Shown piece after piece: positions 1 to 6,233 of a DNA stretch of 10,607 bases. The notes below the pieces were generated by a model. It did not search any database. It worked only from the letters and a program-made list of their open reading frames with translations, and had not been told where the DNA came from. The translations under genes were made by a program, and so were the position numbers. How positions within the stretch are numbered: position 1 is the stretch's first letter; each line of letters begins with the position of its first letter. Origin of the DNA: an uncultured Oscillospiraceae bacterium (GTDB lineage: Bacteria > Bacillota > Clostridia > Oscillospirales > Oscillospiraceae); contig CAAFEV010000131.1 in NCBI GenBank assembly GCA_900762005.1, forward strand, positions 1-10,607, given 5' to 3'.

Positions 1-133
1 GAGCAATTTCCAATTTAGTATTTTCTTCAGTGTATAATAGTATAATTAAATAGTCCGATTTATTAACCATATAATTAAACTACGAGACTGCGCGAATTGC
101 GCAGGATGTAAAAAACGAAAGGCAGATGGAACC
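1..133 (+). promoter_or_regulatory. AT-rich promoter/leader region of the DUF1015-ispE unit
   Basis: This stretch is far more AT-rich than the genes that follow and carries no credible gene. It contains three exact TATAAT hexamers at 33-38, 41-46 and 70-75, and the ten-base sequence TATAATTAAA occurs twice (41-50 and 70-79). No convincing TTGACA-like -35 box sits 16-18 bp upstream of any of them, so I cannot choose which -10 is used. Between the last one and the first gene is a small perfect hairpin at 88-104 (CTGCGC, loop GAATT, GCGCAG) without a T-run, so it looks like a leader structure rather than a terminator. A promoter for the downstream pair is likely here, but its exact place is inference. 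Confidence 0.5.
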
Positions 134-1375
134 ATGAACGCATTTTTACCGGCTGATATTCTTTTCCCCGAGGTAGCATCCATGGAGAAATGGGCGGTCA
201 TCGCCTGCGACCAGTTTACCTCTGACCCCGCTTATTGGGAGCGTGTGCGCAAAAACGCCGAGGGTGTGCCCTCCACGATTGACTTAATCCTCCCCGAGGC
301 AGAGCTTGGCACCGAAAAGGAAGCCGAGCACACCGGGCTTATCAACCAGACGATGGCGCAGTATTTAAAGGATAATGTGTTCCGCACACTGGAAAACGCA
401 TTTGTCTATGTGGAGCGCACGCTGGAAAACGAATCTGTGCGCAAGGGTCTTGTCGGCATGGTCGATTTGGACGCCTATGACTATTCCACCGGCTCTGTCT
501 CTGCCATCCGCGCCACGGAGCGCACGGTTGTTGAGCGTATCCCGCCGCGTATGCGTGTGCGTAAGGATGCCCCGATTGAGCTGCCGCATATTTTAATGCT
601 CTGCGACGACCACGATAAGCTGCTCATTGAGCCGATTGCCGCGCAAAAGGAAACACTGCCCAAGCTGTATGATTTTGAGCTGATGGAGGGCGGCAACCGT
701 ATTGTCGGCTATCTTGTACAGGGTGAGGCGGCAGCGGCGTTCAATGCAAGACTGACAGAGTATACTGCCCGTGTCGGCGAAAAGTATGCAGACCTCAAGG
801 GCACACCGATGGTCTTTGCTGTCGGCGACGGCAACCATTCGCTTGCCACAGCGAAGTCGTGCTATGAAGAGCTGAAGAAAAACAACCCCGGTGCGGATAT
901 GAGCGGGCATCCGGCACGCTTTGCCCTCGTCGAGCTGGAGAACATCCACGATGAGGCGCAGGTCTTTGAGCCGATTCACCGCGTGATTACCCACTGCGAC
1001 CCGAAAAAGCTGCTTGACGCGTTAAAGGCAGAGGCCTGTGCCGACAACGGCTTTGCGGTCACATGGTACATCGGCGGCGAGAGCGGAAAAATCTCGCTCG
1101 ACAAGTCGAAGAGCCAGCTTGCCGTCGGCGTGCTGCAAGGCTTCCTGGACGCTTACCTGAAGGAAAACCCCGGCGAGATTGACTACATCCATGACGACGA
1201 CGCACTGATTTCCCTTGCCAAGCAGGACAATGCCATCGGCTTCCTGCTGCCCGCAATGGAAAAGAGCCAGCTCTTCCGCGGTGTCATTGCCGACGGAATT
1301 CTGCCGCGCAAAACCTTCTCCATGGGTCACAGCCGCGAAAAACGCTATTATCTCGAGGGCAGAAAAATCAAATGA
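134..1375 (+). CDS. DUF1015 family protein (COG4198-like), function unknown
   Basis: This encodes 413 residues, a usual size for the DUF1015 family. The family signature is seen as GDGNHSLATAK at residues 231-241, and the protein ends with a GHSREKRYY stretch. Some databases label the family as ParB-like because it shares a D-G-x-H motif with the ParB/SerK/SbnI fold, where archaeal SerK and staphylococcal SbnI are free-serine kinases. By that analogy a small-molecule kinase is possible, but this is inference and no activity should be assigned. There is no signal peptide or membrane segment, so it should be cytoplasmic. The ATG at 134 was chosen because the following N-terminus fits the family; its ribosome site is weak (AAAGG at 118-122, 11 bp away). 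A three-codon ATG-GAA-CCA-TGA at 126-137 overlaps the start. The stop overlaps the next gene's ATG, which suggests translational coupling to ispE. Confidence 0.92.
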   Translation: MNAFLPADILFPEVASMEKWAVIACDQFTSDPAYWERVRKNAEGVPSTIDLILPEAELGTEKEAEHTGLINQTMAQYLKDNVFRTLENAFVYVERTLENESVRKGLVGMVDLDAYDYSTGSVSAIRATERTVVERIPPRMRVRKDAPIELPHILMLCDDHDKLLIEPIAAQKETLPKLYDFELMEGGNRIVGYLVQGEAAAAFNARLTEYTARVGEKYADLKGTPMVFAVGDGNHSLATAKSCYEELKKNNPGADMSGHPARFALVELENIHDEAQVFEPIHRVITHCDPKKLLDALKAEACADNGFAVTWYIGGESGKISLDKSKSQLAVGVLQGFLDAYLKENPGEIDYIHDDDALISLAKQDNAIGFLLPAMEKSQLFRGVIADGILPRKTFSMGHSREKRYYLEGRKIK

Positions 1376-2229
1376 TTGCGCTGACCGAGCGCGCTTATGC
1401 CAAGCTGAATTTCTCCCTTGACGTGCTGACGCGCCGCGCAGACGGCTATCACGACCTGTGCTCCGTGATGCAGACGATTTCCCTGTATGATACCGTTGAG
1501 CTGTTCCTCGAAACCGGAAAGCCGTGGCAGCTTTCCTGCAACGATAAAACTCTTGCAGCCGACGAAACCAACCTTGCGTGGCGAGCGGCGGAGGTGTTCT
1601 GCCGCGAGACGGGCGCGGTGCTCAACGGGCTGGAGCTGCGCCTGACCAAGCGTATCCCCTCGCAGGCAGGCTTGGGTGGGGGAAGTGCCGATGCCGCAGC
1701 CGTCCTGCGTGCGTTGAACCGTCATTGCAAAACCGGACTCTCCGCCGAACGGCTCTGTGCGCTCGGCGCACTTGTCGGCTCTGATGTGCCCTTTTGCGTC
1801 ATGGGCGGCACTGCGCTTGCCAAGGGCAGGGGAGAGCGGCTGACCAAGCTGCCGCCTGCGCCGCGTATGCGTGTGGTGGTCTGCAAAGGAGCACTCGCCT
1901 TTTCCACGCCGGTGCTGTTTGCAAGGCTGGACGCGACCGAAATTCCGCGCCGCCCGGACACACAAGCCCTGTGTGCGGCACTGTGCGGCGGTGATGTCCG
2001 CGCCGTCGGCGCAGCTTTATGCAATGTGTTTGAATTTGCTGTCGCGCAGGCGTATCCGCAGATTGCGCAAATGAAGGCCGCGCTGCTTGCCTGCGGTGCC
2101 TGTGGTGCGCAGATGACGGGCAGCGGCTCTGCGGTGTTCGGACTGTTTGACGACGATGCCCGCGCCGAGGAAGCCTGTAAAATGCTGCGGGATTCGAAAT
2201 TGCGTATTTTTCTTGCAGAAACGGTTTAA
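1372..2229 (+). CDS. ispE: 4-diphosphocytidyl-2-C-methyl-D-erythritol kinase (IspE)
   Basis: IspE phosphorylates CDP-methylerythritol at the 2-hydroxyl using ATP, the fourth step of the MEP pathway to IPP and DMAPP, in the cytoplasm. The 285-residue length is normal for this GHMP-superfamily kinase. Three family features are visible. The N-terminal AYAKLNFSLDV segment holds the expected catalytic lysine (K11). The glycine-rich ATP loop is PSQAGLGGGSADAA at residues 96-109. The GSDVPF segment holds the expected catalytic aspartate (D138). A C-terminal MTGSGSAVFGLF motif lies at about 248-259. The start overlaps the upstream stop (ATGA at 1372-1375), and a GAGGG at 1355-1359 lies 12 bp away, so translation is probably coupled. 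A long hairpin starts 10 bp after the stop. The gene is complete and shows nothing degenerate. Confidence 0.98.
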   Translation: MIALTERAYAKLNFSLDVLTRRADGYHDLCSVMQTISLYDTVELFLETGKPWQLSCNDKTLAADETNLAWRAAEVFCRETGAVLNGLELRLTKRIPSQAGLGGGSADAAAVLRALNRHCKTGLSAERLCALGALVGSDVPFCVMGGTALAKGRGERLTKLPPAPRMRVVVCKGALAFSTPVLFARLDATEIPRRPDTQALCAALCGGDVRAVGAALCNVFEFAVAQAYPQIAQMKAALLACGACGAQMTGSGSAVFGLFDDDARAEEACKMLRDSKLRIFLAETV

Positions 2230-2238
2230 AAACGGAAA

Positions 2239-2281
2239 ACACCGTCCATACTGTGAGCAAATGCTTACATATGGACGGTGT
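2239..2281 (+). terminator. Long near-perfect hairpin between ispE and spoIIR, terminator-like
   Basis: The left arm 2239-2259 pairs with the right arm 2262-2281 to give 20 base pairs, interrupted only by a bulged C at 2251 and one G-T wobble (2255 with 2266). The outer 12 pairs are ACACCGTCCATA with its exact complement. It is followed by ATTTTAT, a short T-tract, and preceded by AAAA. It is therefore a plausible but U-poor intrinsic terminator for the DUF1015-ispE transcript. Its right arm also contains the only Shine-Dalgarno-like bases (GGACGG, 2273-2278) before the spoIIR ATG at 2287, so a read-through transcript would have that site buried. The structure is seen directly; the termination and masking roles are inference. 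Confidence 0.75.
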
Positions 2282-2286
2282 ATTTT

Positions 2287-2898
2287 ATGAAATTGAGAAT
2301 CTTGGTATGGCTTCTGCTCGTGTTCGTCATGGCGTTTGCGGTGCTCTCTGCGGAAAGCCTGCTGACGCAGAAAAGCCTTGCGCAAAAGACGCTGCGGCTG
2401 CACGTCGTTGCGAATTCCGACTCCGAGGAGGATCAGGCGCAAAAGCTGCGTGTGCGGGATGCGGTGCTGAAAGCAAGCAGCACTCTGACGCAGGAGTGCA
2501 AAACTGCGGAGCAGGCGCAAAAAGTGCTTGCAGAGCACCTGCCCGCGCTGCGGGCGGCTGCGGAGGAAACGCTGCGCGCCGAGGGCAGCGCGGCAGCGGT
2601 TGCGGTCAGCATAGGCACGGAGACGTTTGCAACGCGCCGCTACGATACCTTTACCCTGCCGGCAGGCGATTATCCCTCTTTGCGCGTCAGAATCGGCGCG
2701 GCGCAGGGGCACAACTGGTGGTGTGTAATTTTTCCGACGCTGTGCACGGCGGCGGGCAGCGATGCAGTCAGACAGTGCGCCGCCGTCGGCGGCTATACGC
2801 AGGACGAAGCCGAGCTGGTCACAGGCGGCGAGTCGGAATATGTGCTGCGCTTCAAGGCGTTGGAATGGCTGCAAAGCATCAAGCGTTGGTTTTCTTAA
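2287..2898 (+). CDS. spoIIR: Sporulation sigma-E signalling protein SpoIIR
   Basis: SpoIIR is made in the forespore under sigma-F, is secreted across the intermembrane space, and triggers the SpoIIGA protease to cleave pro-sigma-E in the mother cell. The 203-residue product has an N-terminal hydrophobic export segment at about residues 5-22, preceded by K2 and R4. It then has the family hallmark RLHVVANSDSEEDQ (37-50) followed by KLRVRDA, and a central NWWCVIFP block (143-150). I chose the ATG at 2287, because it gives a clean export signal directly. An in-frame GTG at 2278 would add three residues but lies inside a hairpin stem. Ribosome binding is weak (GGACGG, 2273-2278). The gene sits between ispE and addB and is bounded by a hairpin on each side, consistent with separate sporulation control. 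Its presence implies an endospore-forming lineage. No sequence oddity was seen in the protein. Confidence 0.95.
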   Translation: MKLRILVWLLLVFVMAFAVLSAESLLTQKSLAQKTLRLHVVANSDSEEDQAQKLRVRDAVLKASSTLTQECKTAEQAQKVLAEHLPALRAAAEETLRAEGSAAAVAVSIGTETFATRRYDTFTLPAGDYPSLRVRIGAAQGHNWWCVIFPTLCTAAGSDAVRQCAAVGGYTQDEAELVTGGESEYVLRFKALEWLQSIKRWFS

Positions 2899-2914
2899 AA
2901 CCGACGCTTTTTTT
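2881..2914 (+). terminator. Intrinsic terminator of spoIIR
   Basis: A 13-bp stem pairs 2881-2893 (AAGCGTTGGTTTT) with 2897-2909, with one T-G wobble and a three-base loop. It runs directly into a seven-base T-tract (2908-2914). The left arm lies in the last codons of spoIIR and the loop covers the first base of its stop codon, so the gene ends within its own terminator. This is a textbook Rho-independent terminator and isolates the sporulation gene from addAB. Confidence 0.92.
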
Positions 2915-2925
2915 GCGCAAACGGT

Positions 2926-2954
2926 ATGACTTTCGGCAGGGAATATGGTATAAT
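2926..2954 (+). promoter_or_regulatory. Sigma-A promoter of addBA
   Basis: A perfect -10 TATAAT lies at 2949-2954, with an extended -10 TG at 2946-2947. A 4-of-6 -35 box, ATGACT, lies at 2926-2931 with a 17-bp spacer. It starts only 12 bp after the T-run of the spoIIR terminator, so it should drive addBA independently. The predicted start point is near 2960-2962, which would leave a leader of only about 12 nucleotides. Confidence 0.85.
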
Positions 2955-2959
2955 GGGCG

Positions 2960-2967
2960 GGAGGTGA
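2960..2967 (+). promoter_or_regulatory. Strong Shine-Dalgarno setting the addB start
   Basis: GGAGGTGA is a full match to the anti-Shine-Dalgarno core and lies 5 bp before the ATG at 2973. It settles the start of addB, although the reading frame is open for 720 bp further upstream through spoIIR. It also begins essentially at the predicted transcription start, so the mRNA may begin within the ribosome site. Confidence 0.9.
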
Positions 2968-2972
2968 CGAAT

Positions 2973-5900
2973 ATGCTCCACATCCGCCTGTGTACCGACC
3001 GAAAACGAAATACAGAGTTCCTGTTACACGAAATCTGCACCAAAGCGCAAAACGGCATCGGCAATCAGTTGCTCTTAGTGCCGGAGCAGTTTTCCCATAT
3101 GACGGAGCGCAGGCTCTGCGCCGAGGGCGGCGATACCGTTTCGCGCTTTGCCGAGGTTCTGAGCTTTTCTAGACTGGCGGTGCGTGTCTTTTCCGAGGTC
3201 GGCGGCTCTGCCGAGACGGAGACGGACGGCGGCGGCAGACTGCTGATTATGGCGTTGGCGGTTGAGCAGGTGCGTGCGCAGCTGAAGCTTTACGGCAGCG
3301 GAACAACGCGCCCGGAGTTCCTGTTGCAGCTTTTAAGTGCGTTGGAGGAATTTCGCAGCTTTTGCGTTGATGCGGCGCAGCTCCGTAAGGCGGCGGGTGC
3401 CTTAAGCGGTGCTCTTGCCGTAAAGGCGGAGGAATTCGCGCTTTTAATGGAGAGCTATGATGCGGTCTGCGCCAATCTGGGTCAAAACCCGAAAACGCGC
3501 CTGACGCGGCTTTTGCACGCGCTGGAGGACGGCAACTATGCGGAGAGCCGACAGTTTTATTTCGACTGCTTCACCGATTTTAACGGCGTGGAGCAGGAGA
3601 TTATCGCGCAGCTTCTGAACGCAGGCGCGGAGGTCACGGTGAATCTGACCTGTGACGACCTGCGCTGCGGTGCGCAGCAGTTCTCCGTCGCCCGCGAAAC
3701 GGGCGCAACCCTGCAACAGCTTGCGTTGCGGCAGGGGCTGCGGCCGGAGGTGCTGCACCTTGAGGCGCGGCCGGAGAACAAGCCGCTTGCTTTTTTGCGT
3801 GCCCATCTTTTCGGCGGCAGAGTGCAGCAATATGACCTGCCGCAGCAGAGCCTCCGCTTTCTGCGTGCCCCGGACAGCACCGGCGAATGCCGCATTGCCG
3901 CCGGTCAGATGCTGCAGCTTGCCGCGCAGGGGGTACGCTGGCGCGACATGGCAATCGCCTGCGCGGATTATGAGACATATCAGGCAATATTGAAATCTGT
4001 TTTACAGCGTGCCGGTATTCCCGCGTATTTCGGCGGCGACAGCGATATATTAAATCAAAATGTGGTACATATGCTGCTCTCCGCACTGGAGGCAGCTACC
4101 GATTCCATGGCGCAGGCACCGGTGCTGGCGTATATCAAGAGCGGCTTTGCGCCGATAACTGCCGGACAGGCAGACTGTCTGGAAAACTACATTCTGCTCT
4201 GGGACATTGACGGCGCACGCTGGGAGCAGTCGTGGAGCATGAACCCTGCTGGCTACCACGGCAGGCACATCAAAAATCCGCAGGAGCTGCTTTCGGAACT
4301 GAACGAATGCCGTACCTCGGCAATCACACCCCTGCTGAAGCTGCGCGACGGCTTGCGCAGGGCGGTGAATACCGCGCAGATAGTTCTGACCTTCAATGAA
4401 TTCATAAACGAGATTTCGCTTGATGAAAAGCTCAACACCCTTGCGCAGGCGTGCTTTAAGGCAGGACAGCTGCAAAAGGCGCAGGAGTATGCGCAGGTTT
4501 ACGAAATTATCTGCCGTCTTTTGGAGCAGCTCTACGGAATACTCGGCAAAAGCGCGCGCGGCCCCGAGGAGTTTTACCGGATTTTCCGCGCAGCCGTCAG
4601 CCGTTATTGCGTCGGCACGATTCCGGCAAGTCTGGACTGTGTCAGTGTCGGCAGCATTGAGAGTATGCGCCGGGCCGATTGCAGCGTTTTGTTTCTGCTC
4701 GGTGCAAGCGAGGGCGCGTTCCCGTCGGAGCAGAGCAGTACGGGCCTTTTGACCGACAACGAGCGGCTGCGACTGATGGATCTCGGCGTCGGTGTGATGC
4801 CGACCTGCGCCGGACGGATAGACCGCGAGCTTGCCGCGATTGACAGTGTGCTCTGTGCGCCGAGAGAGGTGCTCTACCTCAGTGCGCCCACGGACACGCA
4901 GGCCTATTATCTGCGCCGTGCGGCGGAGCTGTTCGCGTCGGCGGAGCAGATTTCCGACGCAAACGAATTGATTTCCCGCTGTGCGGCGGAATATCTTGCG
5001 TATTTGCAGCAGCAGGGACGCGGCGAAGCGTCTGCGCCGCCGGAGCTGCGCGAGCAGGCGGAGATTTTCGCACAGACCTACGCAACGGGCAACCTGACGC
5101 GGGAGACGGTGCAGGCCCTTTACGGACAGACGCTGCGCCTATCCGCCTCCAAGCTGGACAAGCTGGCGGAATGCCGCTATCGCTATTTTCTCCAATACGG
5201 CTTGGGCGCAGAGGAGCGGCAGGAGGCAAAAATGGATGCCCTGCTCTTCGGCACCTTTGCCCATGCGGTTCTGGAAAAAACCGTGCAGCAGACGCAGGCG
5301 GAGGGCGGCTTTCACGTTGTGCCATTAGAGCGCGTGCAGGAAATTGCCGGGGAGCAGATGCTGAACTATATGCGCGAAAATCTGTCGGATTTGTGGGACT
5401 CCGTGCGAGCGGAATATCTGTTCCGCCGCACCTTTGCCGAGCTGCATGAAATTATCGCGGGCTTATATGACGAGCTGTCAAAGTCCGAATTCATCCCGAC
5501 GTGGTTTGAACTGCGCTTTGGCCGGAACAGTGCGCTTCCTGCGGTCTGTGTTCCCGCCGCGCAGACCACACTTTCCTTAGAGGGCAGCGTTGACCGTGTG
5601 GATGTGTTCCGCAAGGAGGCTAAGACCTATATCCGCGTCATTGACTATAAATCCGGCAGCAAAGCCATCGAATATACCAAGCTTTTTGCGGGCATCGGTC
5701 TGCAAATGTTCCTGTACCTGTTCGCCCTGCGGCGGGAGGGAACCGCACTGCTGCAAACACCGCTTATTCCGGCGGGTGTGCTCTATTTTCCGGCGCGGAT
5801 AGAGACGGTTTCCGCCGAAAAAGGGAAGGATTTTGCGAAAGAGGTCAGCAAAAAGCAAAAGCAGGCGTTGAAGCGAAGCGGTATTCTGCTGGATAACGGC

Positions 5901-6233
5901 ATGGTATTACAGGCGATGGAGCCGTGCGAGGAGAGCCCTGTTTACCTGCCGTATCAGCAGAAGAACGGAGAGCGCACGGGCGACCTTGCAAGCGAGGAAC
6001 AGATGCGCATTCTGGAGCAGGAGGTATTCGCCACAATCGGAAAGCTCGGCGATACGCTCTACAGCGGTGAGATTTCGGCAAACCCGTATTACTGTGCGCC
6101 GAGGGACAATGCCTGCGGCTACTGCCCCTATCAGGCACTTTGCGCCGACAGGGAATACCGCTACCCGCGGCCCATTGCGAACAATGCGAAGTTCTGGCAG
6201 GCAATCGAGGAACGGAGGGCGAGTCATGAGTGA
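2973..6233 (+). CDS. addB: ATP-dependent helicase/nuclease subunit B (AddB)
   Basis: AddB pairs with AddA to resect double-strand breaks and recognise Chi for RecA loading; it is the Gram-positive counterpart of RecBCD. The 1086-residue product shows the family layout: an inactive helicase-like N-terminal half (LLVPEQFSH near residue 34, FLLGASEGAFP near the middle) and a C-terminal nuclease. Nuclease residues are GTFAHAVLE (H764), VIDYKSG (D891, K893) and GIGLQMFLY (Q911, Y915). The four iron-sulfur cysteines expected in AddB are present: C734 in AECRYRYF, then C1048-x2-C1051-x5-C1057. The odd point is the extreme N-terminus. Where AddB proteins usually carry a Walker A GxxGxGKT, this one reads CTDRKRNT (7-14), lacking all three glycines and the lysine. 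The start is fixed by a perfect ribosome site. The stop overlaps addA by 8 bp, so the subunits are probably translated together. Confidence 0.97.
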   Translation: MLHIRLCTDRKRNTEFLLHEICTKAQNGIGNQLLLVPEQFSHMTERRLCAEGGDTVSRFAEVLSFSRLAVRVFSEVGGSAETETDGGGRLLIMALAVEQVRAQLKLYGSGTTRPEFLLQLLSALEEFRSFCVDAAQLRKAAGALSGALAVKAEEFALLMESYDAVCANLGQNPKTRLTRLLHALEDGNYAESRQFYFDCFTDFNGVEQEIIAQLLNAGAEVTVNLTCDDLRCGAQQFSVARETGATLQQLALRQGLRPEVLHLEARPENKPLAFLRAHLFGGRVQQYDLPQQSLRFLRAPDSTGECRIAAGQMLQLAAQGVRWRDMAIACADYETYQAILKSVLQRAGIPAYFGGDSDILNQNVVHMLLSALEAATDSMAQAPVLAYIKSGFAPITAGQADCLENYILLWDIDGARWEQSWSMNPAGYHGRHIKNPQELLSELNECRTSAITPLLKLRDGLRRAVNTAQIVLTFNEFINEISLDEKLNTLAQACFKAGQLQKAQEYAQVYEIICRLLEQLYGILGKSARGPEEFYRIFRAAVSRYCVGTIPASLDCVSVGSIESMRRADCSVLFLLGASEGAFPSEQSSTGLLTDNERLRLMDLGVGVMPTCAGRIDRELAAIDSVLCAPREVLYLSAPTDTQAYYLRRAAELFASAEQISDANELISRCAAEYLAYLQQQGRGEASAPPELREQAEIFAQTYATGNLTRETVQALYGQTLRLSASKLDKLAECRYRYFLQYGLGAEERQEAKMDALLFGTFAHAVLEKTVQQTQAEGGFHVVPLERVQEIAGEQMLNYMRENLSDLWDSVRAEYLFRRTFAELHEIIAGLYDELSKSEFIPTWFELRFGRNSALPAVCVPAAQTTLSLEGSVDRVDVFRKEAKTYIRVIDYKSGSKAIEYTKLFAGIGLQMFLYLFALRREGTALLQTPLIPAGVLYFPARIETVSAEKGKDFAKEVSKKQKQALKRSGILLDNGMVLQAMEPCEESPVYLPYQQKNGERTGDLASEEQMRILEQEVFATIGKLGDTLYSGEISANPYYCAPRDNACGYCPYQALCADREYRYPRPIANNAKFWQAIEERRASHE

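Noticed and set aside
1348..1965. 205-residue minus-strand open frame opposite ispE
   Set aside because: It is antisense to conserved ispE coding sequence, shows no recognisable domain, and no ribosome site or promoter of its own was seen.
2017..2874. 285-residue minus-strand open frame opposite ispE and spoIIR
   Set aside because: It lies antisense to two recognisable genes, is Arg/His/Gln-rich as expected for a GC-rich shadow frame, and shows no family motif.
2253..2972. Upstream open frame that would extend AddB by 240 residues
   Set aside because: It runs out of frame through spoIIR, gives low-complexity Ala/Gly/Arg-rich sequence, and a perfect ribosome site and promoter sit at the inner start 2973.
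5986..6225. Upstream open frame that would extend AddA by 80 residues
   Set aside because: It overlaps the conserved iron-sulfur C-terminus of AddB in another frame. The ATG at 6226 has GGAGGG upstream and begins just before the normal Q motif.
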